Below, in pieces: positions 25,107-33,635 of a stretch of 64,000 bases of DNA. The translations under genes were made by a program, and so were the position numbers. The stretch lies in assembly GCA_900552105.1 (NCBI GenBank), contig URYH01000002.1, positions 1 to 64,000 on the forward strand, in the 5' to 3' direction. This stretch comes from an uncultured Eubacteriales bacterium. Lineage in GTDB: Bacteria; Bacillota; Clostridia; Christensenellales; UBA1242. Positions within the stretch are counted from its first letter, which is position 1. Every line of letters begins with the position of its first letter. The notes beneath the pieces were generated by a model that was given only the letters and a program-made list of their open reading frames with translations, searched no databases and had not been told where the DNA came from.

Positions 25107-25765
25107 TTATTTTCCTCTATAACTTTTAATATTATATCACAAACCTCGTCAATGTCCAAACAAGTTGAGTCAATATAAATTGCATCTCCACATTTTTTCA
25201 AAGGTGCCACCTCACGCTCTGAGTCTTGTTTGTCACGTAAAACAACATCTTGCAAAATTTCTTCATAAGGAGTTTGTCCGCCCAACTCATCAAATCTTCT
25301 TTTTGCACGGACTTCGGGCTTTGCATCAAGATAAAATTTGAAATCTGCATTTGGCAGAACAACCGAACCAATATCTCGACCTTCCGTCACAAGACCAACA
25401 TCTCTCGCTGCATTTCTAACAACAGAATTAACAAGTTCACGAATTTCTGGATAAGCTGAAACGGTCGATGCCATCATGCCAATTTGCTCTTGTCTCAAAA
25501 GTCCGTCAACAACTCTCTCATCAAGGATTGTTTTTTGTTGTCCGTCCACAAAATCAACTTTTAATTTTCTCGTTCTTGCACAATCAAGAACTTTTTGCTT
25601 TTCATTTGCTCCAATACCTTGTTCATAACACGCAAGAGCATACGCTCTATAAAGACTTCCAGAATTCAGATGCAAAACTCCAAGTTTTTTTGCAACAAGG
25701 TCGGCAATAGTTGATTTTCCACTTCCGCTTGGGCCATCAATGGCAATTGAAAACACTTTTTTCAT
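25103..25765 (-). CDS. cmk: cytidylate kinase (first paralogue)
   Basis: Phosphorylates CMP/dCMP. The P-loop GPSGSGKST, LNSGSLYRAYAL, TEGRDIGSVVLPNADFKFYLDA and RAKRRFDEL are the standard Cmk motifs in 220 residues. Of the two copies here it is closer to the canonical sequence (GRDIGSVVLPNAD). A second homologue lies at 28159-28815. Confidence 0.95.
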   Translation of the reverse strand: MKKVFSIAIDGPSGSGKSTIADLVAKKLGVLHLNSGSLYRAYALACYEQGIGANEKQKVLDCARTRKLKVDFVDGQQKTILDERVVDGLLRQEQIGMMASTVSAYPEIRELVNSVVRNAARDVGLVTEGRDIGSVVLPNADFKFYLDAKPEVRAKRRFDELGGQTPYEEILQDVVLRDKQDSEREVAPLKKCGDAIYIDSTCLDIDEVCDIILKVIEENK

Positions 25766-25781
25766 TTTTTCTCCTTTCGAT

Positions 25782-25810
25782 TTGACAAATCATCAAAATT
25801 TGTTTATTAT
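25782..25810 (+). promoter_or_regulatory. promoter of tRNA-Thr(CGU)
   Basis: Consensus TTGACA, a 17-bp spacer and TATTAT, ending 10 bp before the tRNA. Confidence 0.9.
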
Positions 25811-25820
25811 ATTGTCGTTT

Positions 25821-25896
25821 GCTTGTGTGGCTCAGTCGGTAGAGCAGTTGATTCGTAATCAACAGGTCGGCGGTTCGATCCCGCCCACAAGCTCCA
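25821..25896 (+). tRNA. tRNA-Thr (CGU)
   Basis: 76 nt with encoded CCA. GCTTGTG pairs with CACAAGC, and the anticodon loop ATTCGTAA region gives CGT. Unlike tRNA-Tyr, -Phe and -Gly it has no tail copy downstream. Confidence 0.97.
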
Positions 25897-25919
25897 AAAG
25901 CACAATATCTTGTGCTTTT
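25897..25919. terminator. terminator after tRNA-Thr, probably bidirectional
   Basis: AAAGCACAA-tatc-TTGTGCTTT with flanking A and T runs, between the tRNA (+) and the 25918 gene (-). Confidence 0.85.
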
Positions 25920-26409
25920 ATTTTTTATAAATCTTATACTCTTTTTCAGCATCATTCGGAGTTTGATTAATATTATCTTTTATTTTATCAACCCTTTTAT
26001 TTAATTGAGATGTTTTACGAAGCATTAACTCTCTAACCAGTTTCCCTCGTTCTGTCATTTCAAGTCTTGCACGTTCACGCCACCTAATTCTTTCATCATG
26101 TCTTAGTTTGTCATTGCTTATTGCAATTCTCAGCAATTCGATATAAGGACGCAGATATTTATGTTTTAAAATCCAGTAAACGATACAACTAACTAGAAAA
26201 ACAACAAATAGTATATAACTGAATATAATGCAACCATCAATTGTTAAACATATTCCACATATGAAAATAATTAATGATATAACAAATATTGCAACACAAA
26301 ATAAAAAATAAATTCTATATTTTCGTTTTGCAGCCCACAACAATTCCCTTGCCTCGTCACTTTCAGGCGTTTGCATTAATGTGATTGTTGAAACCTCAAT
26401 CTTATCCAT
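25918..26409 (-). CDS. small membrane protein, unknown
   Basis: 163 residues with two adjacent predicted membrane helices (about residues 33-55 and 60-80). A basic, Arg-rich cytoplasmic region follows (DERIRWRERARLEMTERGKLVRELMLRK) and then a charged tail. No family is recognised. It is separated from the S1-domain gene upstream by that gene's terminator. Confidence 0.7.
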   Translation of the reverse strand: MDKIEVSTITLMQTPESDEARELLWAAKRKYRIYFLFCVAIFVISLIIFICGICLTIDGCIIFSYILFVVFLVSCIVYWILKHKYLRPYIELLRIAISNDKLRHDERIRWRERARLEMTERGKLVRELMLRKTSQLNKRVDKIKDNINQTPNDAEKEYKIYKK

Positions 26410-26444
26410 ATTTTCACCTCGTCAATTTTAATTTATCAAACAAT

Positions 26445-26467
26445 AAAAGACCAAAAATTGGTCTTTT
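26445..26467 (-). terminator. terminator of the S1-domain gene
   Basis: AAAAGACCAA pairs with TTGGTCTTTT around an AAA loop, with T-runs on either side. Confidence 0.9.
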
Positions 26468-26468
26468 T

Positions 26469-27518
26469 TTACTGCCCTGCTTTGAGATTTGGAATTGCAA
26501 ACGACAAACGATTTTTTTCTTCGTCTTTTTCAATGATTTCGACTTGAAGTTTGTCGCCCATATGAACAATCTCATGAATACTTTTTCTTTCTTGTGTTGT
26601 TGCTTTTGAAATATGCAACATTCCAGTTGCCCCATTCTCAAGTTTGATTATTGCACCAAATGCAAGAAGTTTTATGACTTCACCTTCAACAATTTCACCC
26701 ACTTGATATTTTGAAATGAGAACTTGAGATGGTTTTGGCTGGGTTTGTTTATAGGACAAACCCACCTTTTTCTCAACTCTATCAACCGAAATAACCCTAA
26801 AAGGATATTTTTGTCCAATTTTTAGAACATCTTCAATGTTGTTTACCCTGTCATACGAAACTTCTGAAATATGAACAAAACAATCCACCCCGTCAACATC
26901 GACAAACGCTCCATATGGCATAATCTTTTTCACAGTCCCCACAACAATCTTATTTTCAAAAACAGCACGGAAGAAATTATCTGAGTTTTCTCTGTCAACT
27001 TCTTCTTCCAAAATTCTTTTTGAAGCAATAATGTTTTTCTTGTCAGCGTCAACTTCAATTGCAGCAACTTCAATGCGTTGATTTTTCATGCTATCCATTG
27101 AAACATAAGACTTTGAACTAACTTGACTTGCTGGAATAAATATTGAATAATCCCCCAATTTGCTTTTAAGTCCCGCACGAGTCACTTCATCAATAACGCA
27201 ACTGAATTTTGAGCCAACTTTGATTTTGCTTGCGACTTTTTCTCCATCAATAAAACTTTCGGCAATACGTTTTGAAACTTCAATAAATCCGTTTTCGTTT
27301 TTCATGTTGATAATCATGCAGTCAAAACTATCGCCGAGTTTGACATCATCAAAACAGTCAAATTCGTCTTTGGAAATAAACGCGTCATTTTTCCCTCCAA
27401 TATTAACAATCGCCCCGTCTTGTCTTTTTTGAACAATAAAACCGTTCACAACCTGCTTTGGAGAATACTTTGTGAAAGTGCTGTCAATCGCTTTCATGTT
27501 AAATTTTGTTTCAGTCAT
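26469..27518 (-). CDS. S1 RNA-binding protein (ribosomal protein S1 homologue)
   Basis: 349 residues composed of about four S1 repeats. The clearest are repeat 3 (GTVKKIMPYGAFVDVDGVDCFVHISEVSYDRV) and repeat 4 (GEVIKLLAFGAIIKLENGATGMLHISKA), each split by the usual G-x-F/G-A-F core. The length and repeat number match the short S1 homologue (YpfD/RpsA) of Firmicutes, usually encoded beside cmk and plsC as here. It probably binds mRNA or ribosomes. Whether it is a true ribosomal S1 cannot be told. Confidence 0.92.
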   Translation of the reverse strand: MTETKFNMKAIDSTFTKYSPKQVVNGFIVQKRQDGAIVNIGGKNDAFISKDEFDCFDDVKLGDSFDCMIINMKNENGFIEVSKRIAESFIDGEKVASKIKVGSKFSCVIDEVTRAGLKSKLGDYSIFIPASQVSSKSYVSMDSMKNQRIEVAAIEVDADKKNIIASKRILEEEVDRENSDNFFRAVFENKIVVGTVKKIMPYGAFVDVDGVDCFVHISEVSYDRVNNIEDVLKIGQKYPFRVISVDRVEKKVGLSYKQTQPKPSQVLISKYQVGEIVEGEVIKLLAFGAIIKLENGATGMLHISKATTQERKSIHEIVHMGDKLQVEIIEKDEEKNRLSFAIPNLKAGQ

Positions 27519-27541
27519 TTCTATACCTCATAATAGAATAA

Positions 27542-27559
27542 GCATAACAAAAGTTATGC
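27542..27559 (-). promoter_or_regulatory. hairpin between plsC and the S1 gene
   Basis: GCATAAC-AAAA-GTTATGC, a 7-bp stem that extends with one mismatch. The T-run after it on the minus strand is weak. It may be an attenuator or a weak terminator. Confidence 0.45.
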
Positions 27560-27596
27560 CTATTTGTAAAATGAAAATTATAGTAAATTAAAAAAA

Positions 27597-28169
27597 TTAA
27601 ACATTCATTTTGTCAGTTATAATTTTTGATGCTTCATCCAACACTTCTTTTGTGAGTTTTTGTCCAGAAAACTGATTAAGAGAGAAAGGTTCACCAAAAG
27701 TTAAGGTGTTAAATCGAAATAATCTTGGCCTTTTTGCAATATGAATTGGCAAAATCTCAACCCCACTTTTGATTGCAAACATTGCAGTTCCATTTTTTAC
27801 TGCTTGCAAATCATCGCTTGTTTTGTTGCGAGTGCCTTCTGGGAAAATTGTCAAGGTTTCACCATTTTTCAAAAGTGTCATGCACGTCTTCACAGCATGG
27901 AGGTCAAGGTTTTGTCTGTCGATTGGAACTGCGTGCATTTTTTTTAAAAACCAACTTTTGAATTTTGTTGAAAACAATTCCTTTTTCGCCAAAACATACT
28001 GTCTGCGGTGTATATTCTGCATAAGTAATACAATATCTAGGTTTGTTGTGTGATTGCAAACGAAAATGTAGTTCTTTCCCTTCTTGATGTTTTTTCGATT
28101 TTTCAACCTTGTTGGAAGAATTAAGAACAGAATTGGCCAACATATTATTTTCAAAAATCTATATAGCAT
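27597..28169 (-). CDS. plsC: 1-acylglycerol-3-phosphate acyltransferase
   Basis: Transfers an acyl chain to lysophosphatidate to make phosphatidate at the membrane. The N-terminal helix (MLYRFLKIICWPILFLI region) is followed by the H-x4-D motif NHTTNLD, then KKMHAVPIDR and FPEGTRNKT. I start it at 28169, after a GGAGGGGG site, rather than 28187. It overlaps cmk2 by 11 bp and so is translationally coupled to it. Confidence 0.94.
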   Translation of the reverse strand: MLYRFLKIICWPILFLILPTRLKNRKNIKKGKNYIFVCNHTTNLDIVLLMQNIHRRQYVLAKKELFSTKFKSWFLKKMHAVPIDRQNLDLHAVKTCMTLLKNGETLTIFPEGTRNKTSDDLQAVKNGTAMFAIKSGVEILPIHIAKRPRLFRFNTLTFGEPFSLNQFSGQKLTKEVLDEASKIITDKMNV

Positions 28170-28815
28170 TTCCCCCTCCCATTTCATTTTTAATAAATTG
28201 TATTGTATCTGTCAAGTTCATGTTTGAAGTATCCACAACCTTGACCCCCTCAACAAGCTTGAGTGGAGATATTTTTCTTGTTGCATCTTCCAAATCCCGC
28301 TCATAAAGTTTTTCAACAACATCTTTTTGCGACACATTTTCGCCAAGTTGTTGCAAATCTTCCATTCTTCTTTTTGAACGCTCAAGATATGAACAGGTGA
28401 TAAAAAATTTGTAATCAGCATTTGGCAAAACTTCACTAGTTATGTCACGCCCTTCCATAAGCACATTGTTATTTCTCGCATATTCACGTTGATAGTTTCG
28501 AACAACCTCTCTCAAATCCTCAATTTCAGCATATTTGGGGACAAGTTGTGAGATATTTGTTGTTCTCAACTCTTTATTATTGTATTCTTTGCCATTAATT
28601 TTAATAATTTGCTCTCCTTGAACAAAATGAACTTCAAGAATTATGTCGTCAAAATCAATGTTTGGATTTGGCGGTTGTTTTTTGTCACAAAAATATTTTG
28701 TTAGTGCGCGATATAGCATACCCACATTAAATCTATTGATTTTTAGTTCTGTTGCCAACATTTTTGCAATTGTGCTTTTGCCACTTCCACTCATTCCATC
28801 AATCGCAATAATCAC
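28159..28815 (-). CDS. cytidylate kinase paralogue (second copy)
   Basis: 218 residues with the P-loop DGMSGSGKST, FNVGMLYRALTK, MEGRDITSEVLPNADYKFF and ERSKRRMEDL. It is clearly homologous to the copy at 25103 but more diverged, for example FNVG for LNSG and DITSE for DIGSV. It sits in the conserved cmk-plsC-rpsA arrangement, so by context this is the ancestral locus, while the other copy is more canonical in sequence. Its start overlaps the stop of the upstream flavoprotein as ATGA. Confidence 0.9.
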   Translation of the reverse strand: MIIAIDGMSGSGKSTIAKMLATELKINRFNVGMLYRALTKYFCDKKQPPNPNIDFDDIILEVHFVQGEQIIKINGKEYNNKELRTTNISQLVPKYAEIEDLREVVRNYQREYARNNNVLMEGRDITSEVLPNADYKFFITCSYLERSKRRMEDLQQLGENVSQKDVVEKLYERDLEDATRKISPLKLVEGVKVVDTSNMNLTDTIQFIKNEMGGGNAI

Positions 28816-30044
28816 ACTTCACCTCCCGCACTGCGTCCAGCAAGGCAACCCGTTGACAAGGCAATTTGAATGTTAAAGCCACCTGTATACGCATCGACGT
28901 CAATAATCTCGCCCGCAAAGAAAAGACCCTGACAAAGTTTGCTCTCCATTGTCTTTGACATAATTTCTTTTGTGTCCACTCCACCAGTTGTCACAACTGC
29001 CCTTTCAAAATCATTCGATATATCAAAATGTAGTTCAAAATTTTTTATTTGTTTTGCAATATTTAATCTTTGTTGTTTTGTGACGGAATGAATTTTTTGA
29101 TTTGATGCAATTTCACACACACTCAAAAGGACTGGAACAAATCTTGTCGGCAACATTGTTTTTAGAACTGTTTGAATTTCAGCATTTTTGTTTTGCTCAA
29201 ATTCGGTCAACACTCTTTCTTCGAGTTCGCTTTGCGTCATATATGGCTTGAAATCAAGAAAAAGTTTGTGTTCAAAGTTGTTTTCAATGTGGGCAATATG
29301 CGCACTCATTGAAAGAGCTATTGGTCCAGACAATTCTTTGTCAGTAAAAAGTGCTTCGCCAAAGAATGCAAGTTTTGTCTTTTTGCCAACAAGTCTGAGT
29401 TCAACGTTTTTGAGTGACAACCCTTCAAGAGAAGAAACAAAACCATCTTTTAGTGGGATTGCCACAAGGCTTGGTTTTGTTGGGATAATTTTGTGTCCAA
29501 AAGACTTTGCAAGCGCATAACCATCACCGTTTGAACCCGTTGTTGGATAACTTTTTCCGCCAGTTGTCAAAATCACTTTATCACAAACAAATTCTCCCTT
29601 ATTTGTTTTGACTTCAAATTTGTTTTCATTTTTTTTCACCGACAAAACATTTGTATCAAGTTGCACACGCACACCTTTTTTCATTATTGCATATGTAAGT
29701 GCTTTTGTGATATCACTCGCCTTGTCAGAAACAGGAAACACGCGTCCACCACGTTCAACTTTGAGTTTGCAACCAAATTTTTCAAAAAAATTTACAGTGT
29801 CATCATAATCAAACGCCGAACTTGCCGAATACAAAAATTTTGGATTTGAAACAACATTATTCAAAAACTCTTGCCCCACGCATTTTTCATTTGTGACATT
29901 GCAACGACCCTTGCCCGTGATATATAGTTTTTTGCCAAGTTTTTCGTTTTTTTCAAGAAGCAGAACATCATTATTATTGTTTGCAGCAAAAAAAGCCGAC
30001 ATAAGACCTGCCGGCCCACCACCAACAACAATTATCCTTGTCAT
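28812..30044 (-). CDS. HI0933-family flavoprotein (YhiN-like)
   Basis: A 410-residue FAD/NAD(P)-dependent oxidoreductase. The N-terminal dinucleotide-binding motif is VGGGPAGLMSAFFAA, followed by the family signature KLGKKLYITGKGRCNVTN. TTGGKSYPTTGSNGDGYALA lies in the middle, and the C-terminal GLFFAGEIIDVDAYTGGFNIQIALSTG binds FAD. The physiological substrate of this family is not established. It is coupled to rluB upstream and cmk2 downstream by 4-bp overlaps. Confidence 0.94.
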   Translation of the reverse strand: MTRIIVVGGGPAGLMSAFFAANNNNDVLLLEKNEKLGKKLYITGKGRCNVTNEKCVGQEFLNNVVSNPKFLYSASSAFDYDDTVNFFEKFGCKLKVERGGRVFPVSDKASDITKALTYAIMKKGVRVQLDTNVLSVKKNENKFEVKTNKGEFVCDKVILTTGGKSYPTTGSNGDGYALAKSFGHKIIPTKPSLVAIPLKDGFVSSLEGLSLKNVELRLVGKKTKLAFFGEALFTDKELSGPIALSMSAHIAHIENNFEHKLFLDFKPYMTQSELEERVLTEFEQNKNAEIQTVLKTMLPTRFVPVLLSVCEIASNQKIHSVTKQQRLNIAKQIKNFELHFDISNDFERAVVTTGGVDTKEIMSKTMESKLCQGLFFAGEIIDVDAYTGGFNIQIALSTGCLAGRSAGGEV

Positions 30045-30760
30045 TGATTTTGTCCTTTTGAAAGCAAAATTAGTTCACCATCTGTGAGATCGCGATATTC
30101 ACCGCGTTTGAGCCCGCCAAGTTTGACTCCACCAATACTTACGCGTTTAAGCATAATAACAACACGCCCAATCGCCTCAAACATACGGCGAATTTGACGA
30201 TTTTTGCCTTCATCAATTGTGATTTCAAGTCGTGTGACGTTATTTTCAAAAGACTTGAATACAATTTTGCATTTTGGAAGTCTTGTTCCGTCACTCTCAA
30301 CAACTCCCGCACGCATAACTGCAAGTTCGCTCTCTTTTAGTTCTCCCTCAACCGTGACGATATACGTTTTCTCAACCCCATTTTTTGCAGAAGTGAGAAA
30401 ATTTGCGAACTCTCCGTCATTTGTAAGAATAATCAACCCTTCGCTATCATAATCAAGCCTGCCGACACTAAACAGTCGAACAGATTTGTCAGGAATTAGG
30501 TCAAAAATTGTTTTTCTGCCCCTTGGATCAGTTGCCGAACAAATATAACCTTTTGGCTTGTTGAGTTTTATATATACAAAACCTTTTGGTGGTGCAATAA
30601 CTTTTCCCTCAAACTCCACCTTGTCTTTTTTTTCATTGATATCTGTTGCAAGGTTTGTAACAACTTGTCCATTAACCTTGATTTGTCCGTTTTTTATTAA
30701 ATCTTCACACTTTCTTCTTGATGCAACTCCACACGCTGCAATGTATTTATTTATTCTCAT
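30041..30760 (-). CDS. rluB: 23S rRNA pseudouridine synthase, RluB/RsuA family
   Basis: 239 residues. An N-terminal S4 domain (MRINKYIAACGVASRRKCEDLI) is followed by the synthase domain, with catalytic aspartate in VGRLDYDSEGLIILTNDG and the motif EGKNRQIRRMFEAIG. The sequence fits RluB (position 2605) in Firmicutes, usually encoded beside scpAB, ytfI/ytfJ and dacB as here. It starts 1 bp after the dacB stop. Confidence 0.94.
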   Translation of the reverse strand: MRINKYIAACGVASRRKCEDLIKNGQIKVNGQVVTNLATDINEKKDKVEFEGKVIAPPKGFVYIKLNKPKGYICSATDPRGRKTIFDLIPDKSVRLFSVGRLDYDSEGLIILTNDGEFANFLTSAKNGVEKTYIVTVEGELKESELAVMRAGVVESDGTRLPKCKIVFKSFENNVTRLEITIDEGKNRQIRRMFEAIGRVVIMLKRVSIGGVKLGGLKRGEYRDLTDGELILLSKGQNQ

Positions 30761-30761
30761 T

Positions 30762-31907
30762 TCACCTAAACCAATTATAGATTAAGTCTTTAAGCCCACT
30801 TCGGACAAATTTTGACTTCACTTCTTCCATTGTATAAATATTTTCTTCGAAAAGCAAATCATTATCAAGTTTTATGCAAACTTTGCCAACAATTTTTTCT
30901 TTTTGAACGGGCGCTTGCATGATTGTTGGATAGTCAAACGTCACGCAAACTTTTTGATATTCTTCATTTGTCATGGGATAAGAAAACCCCTTGATTGAAA
31001 ACACATCAACAGTTTGTTTGTCGCCATTTTCAACATCAATGCTCCCACAAACAAAATATGGTTGCAAAAGTTCTTTCATTGAATAGCTCTTGAATCCATA
31101 TTCCAATAGTCTCTCGCTTTCTTCCCACATCGGACCGCAATTTAGCACAACGCAAATCAGTGTCATTCCATCTCTTGTGCAACTTGACACCAAGCATCTG
31201 CCTGCCTTTTTTGTAAAACCAGTTTTCACGCCGTCCGCCCCATCAAGATACGTGAGCAGTTTATTTTTGTTTTGAAACACTCTCCCGATTATGTCATCGC
31301 TTGCAGCAATTCGATATTGCTTTGTTCCAACAATTCGAGCAAACTCCTTGTTTTGCATTGCAAATCTTGAAATATTGGCAAGATCTCTAGCACTGCAATG
31401 ATGTCCTTCTTGTTCGAGCCCGTGAGGATTTGTAAAATTGCAGCCCGTTGCGCCACAATTTTTTGCAGTTTCATTCATCATTTTGCAAAATCCGTCAATG
31501 CTTCCGCCAACCGCATATGCAAGAGCAACCGCAGAATCGTTTCCAGAGCGCAACATAAGTCCATGCAATAAATCTTCAATGGTAAGTTTTTCGCCCTCGC
31601 GAAGATATATGCTTGTCCCCTCAATGCCGACACATTTTTTGTCAATTGTCACAACACGTTTTATGTCGTCACAATTATTCAGCACCGTGAGTGCTGTCAC
31701 AATTTTTGTCGTGCTTGCGATTGAAAGTTGTTCGTCTGCATTCTTCTCAGCAAGAACACGACCGGTTGTTTTTTCAATCAAAATCATGCCCTTTGCCGAG
31801 GTCGAAGGAATATTGTTTTGAATTTCGGCGTGTGCTGTGTTTGAAAAGCTTGTTTCAATAATCACAGCAATGACAATCAAAAAGAGAAAGCACAAAACGC
31901 GTTTCAT
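30762..31907 (-). CDS. D-alanyl-D-alanine carboxypeptidase
   Basis: A secreted penicillin-binding protein (S11 family) that trims the pentapeptide of peptidoglycan. There is a signal peptide (about residues 1-27). The active-site S65-x-x-K68 is in ASTTK, SGN is in MLRSGNDSAVALAY, and KTG is in GVKTGFTKKAGRCLV. It is 381 residues long with a C-terminal beta domain. It overlaps ytfJ by 4 bp, matching the dacB-linked sporulation cluster of Bacilli and Clostridia, so a role in the spore cortex is likely (inference). Confidence 0.95.
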   Translation of the reverse strand: MKRVLCFLFLIVIAVIIETSFSNTAHAEIQNNIPSTSAKGMILIEKTTGRVLAEKNADEQLSIASTTKIVTALTVLNNCDDIKRVVTIDKKCVGIEGTSIYLREGEKLTIEDLLHGLMLRSGNDSAVALAYAVGGSIDGFCKMMNETAKNCGATGCNFTNPHGLEQEGHHCSARDLANISRFAMQNKEFARIVGTKQYRIAASDDIIGRVFQNKNKLLTYLDGADGVKTGFTKKAGRCLVSSCTRDGMTLICVVLNCGPMWEESERLLEYGFKSYSMKELLQPYFVCGSIDVENGDKQTVDVFSIKGFSYPMTNEEYQKVCVTFDYPTIMQAPVQKEKIVGKVCIKLDNDLLFEENIYTMEEVKSKFVRSGLKDLIYNWFR

Positions 31908-32287
31908 TTTATGCCTCCCAAAACAGTCAATCCCTTTTCAGCAATATCAATAATTTTTTGCAAATTATCAATTGAACCACTTGCAGGAATAAACTTCACC
32001 CCTTTTTCATTTTCAACCAAAAAGCCAACCGGCGTGAGATTCACTCCGCCTCCGCTTCCACCAGCCATCGGATAAGTTATGGGTTTTCTTTTGCCTTCAA
32101 CACAGTTATACTCTCCCGCACCCAAAACAAATCCAACAGTCGCCTTGGAAACAGGAATTATTGTTGTTCCAAGTGGCGAAATAATCGGGTCACCCATAAT
32201 TGTTTTTGAGCTTGAAATTGATTTTATTTGTGTGAATGTGTCGTCGATAATTGATTTTACTTTGCTTTGTTGAAATTCTGTCTCCAC
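31904..32287 (-). CDS. ytfJ: sporulation protein YtfJ (GerW family)
   Basis: 127 residues with the family core GTTIIPVSKATVGFVLGAG, then YPMAGGSGGGVNLTPVGFLV and GVKFIPA. In Bacillus the protein is a forespore product needed for lysozyme-dependent germination. It is placed between ytfI (DUF2953) and dacB, as in other Firmicutes. Confidence 0.95.
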   Translation of the reverse strand: METEFQQSKVKSIIDDTFTQIKSISSSKTIMGDPIISPLGTTIIPVSKATVGFVLGAGEYNCVEGKRKPITYPMAGGSGGGVNLTPVGFLVENEKGVKFIPASGSIDNLQKIIDIAEKGLTVLGGIK

Positions 32288-32859
32288 TGTTCAATCTCCT
32301 CTTTTCTCGTCTTTTTTGCTGCCCTCAAAAAACTCAGCCCCACATCAGACAAAGTGATAAAAAATCTCACTCGTGTTGATAGCACTGCACAAGTTTTTTC
32401 AAAATTGCAGTTGTTGACAAGAACAATATCAGAATGCGGTTTTTTCATTTTCAATTTCAGTGCCATAAAATTTGTTAAGCTTGATGTGACCCCGCCAAGC
32501 ATTGCAGTAAAAAACGGATTTGGCGTTCCAAGATTGAGATACAAACAAAGTTTTCGAAGCGACAGAACATCAACAAGTTCATCAAAAAAGTTTTTTGCAA
32601 AATCAATTTTTTCAGTTGAAATTTCAATCTCTTTTGAAGTGCGCTTTCGAGATGTTTTGATGACAATGTTTTTGCCCTTGATTTTTAGTTTTGCAAAATA
32701 CACGCGTATCCCGCAAAACTTCAAAGTCACCATGCCAAAGTTTTCAAACACATTGACATAAAATCGGACTTCAAACAAAAATGGAAACGCAATGACGAAC
32801 AAAAATAATAGCACTGTGATTAAAAATATTTCCACAATGCTATTATTTGTTAATATCAA
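32257..32859 (-). CDS. ytfI: DUF2953 protein (YtfI-like)
   Basis: 200 residues with one N-terminal membrane helix (about residues 8-30). A beta-rich stretch VRFYVNVFENFGMVTLKFCGIRVYFAKLKIKG and TRVRFFITLSDVGLSFLRA are typical of the DUF2953 family. It overlaps ytfJ by 31 bp. In Bacillus it is a sporulation-associated gene of unknown function. Confidence 0.85.
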   Translation of the reverse strand: MILTNNSIVEIFLITVLLFLFVIAFPFLFEVRFYVNVFENFGMVTLKFCGIRVYFAKLKIKGKNIVIKTSRKRTSKEIEISTEKIDFAKNFFDELVDVLSLRKLCLYLNLGTPNPFFTAMLGGVTSSLTNFMALKLKMKKPHSDIVLVNNCNFEKTCAVLSTRVRFFITLSDVGLSFLRAAKKTRKEEIEQWRQNFNKAK

Positions 32860-32873
32860 AAAATTATTTAGAA

Positions 32874-33635
32874 TTAGCCAATTTCTTCTTCGTTTGCGGG
32901 CTCTTCTGTTTCCGTCAAGGCATCAACAACTTCTTCCTCTGTCATTTCAGGGTTTTCTTCGCATGATCTGTCCGCCGCACTTTCGTCAGAAGAAAACTCT
33001 TGAAGTTCTTCACCCTGCAAGAAATCTGGAACTTCTTCTTCGTCTGGAAGTTTGTAGTCATAATACAAACTATCAGAATTTTCTTCTGGATTTCTGATGA
33101 GTTTGATTCTCTCCAAAATTTCTTCTTGATTTGGGAGGTCTGTGAGATCTTTGAGATCAAATCTCTTCAAAAACTCTTCTGTTGTTCCAAAAAGAAGGGG
33201 TTTGCCGATGACATCTTTTCTGCCAACAACTTCAATCAAATTGTGTTCCAAAAGCACTTGAACGGTGTAGTCGCAGTTAACACCTCTAACCTCTTCAATT
33301 TCAAGTCTTGTGATTGGTTGTTTGTAGGCAATGATTGACAAAGTTTCCATGCACGCTTTTGTTAACGCTTTCTCTCGAATTGGATTCAACACGCTCGCAA
33401 TTTGGTCAGCATAGTTTGGATTTGAAGAAAGTTGAATTTTGTTTTTGTATTCAATGAGATGGATTCCCGAATCTCCAGAAAGTTTTTTCTTCAACTCTTT
33501 GACCGCTTTGTTCACTTCGTTTTGCGTCACTTCAAGTTTTTCGGCAAACGCATTTATGTCAATTCCCTCGCCACTCACAAAAAGTGTTGCTTCAATAATA
33601 TCTTTCAACATTCCATCAGTTATTAGGTCGCTCAT
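32874..33635 (-). CDS. scpB: segregation and condensation protein B
   Basis: The winged-helix subunit of the SMC-ScpAB condensin. It contains IEATLFVSGEGIDINAFAEKLEVTQNEV and the conserved ALTKACMETLSIIAYKQPITRLEIEEVRGVN block, and ends in an acidic tail of about 75 residues rich in Glu and Asp. Two adjacent ATGs (33638, 33635) follow GAGGAG inside the end of scpA. I chose the second for spacing. Confidence 0.94.
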   Translation of the reverse strand: MSDLITDGMLKDIIEATLFVSGEGIDINAFAEKLEVTQNEVNKAVKELKKKLSGDSGIHLIEYKNKIQLSSNPNYADQIASVLNPIREKALTKACMETLSIIAYKQPITRLEIEEVRGVNCDYTVQVLLEHNLIEVVGRKDVIGKPLLFGTTEEFLKRFDLKDLTDLPNQEEILERIKLIRNPEENSDSLYYDYKLPDEEEVPDFLQGEELQEFSSDESAADRSCEENPEMTEEEVVDALTETEEPANEEEIG

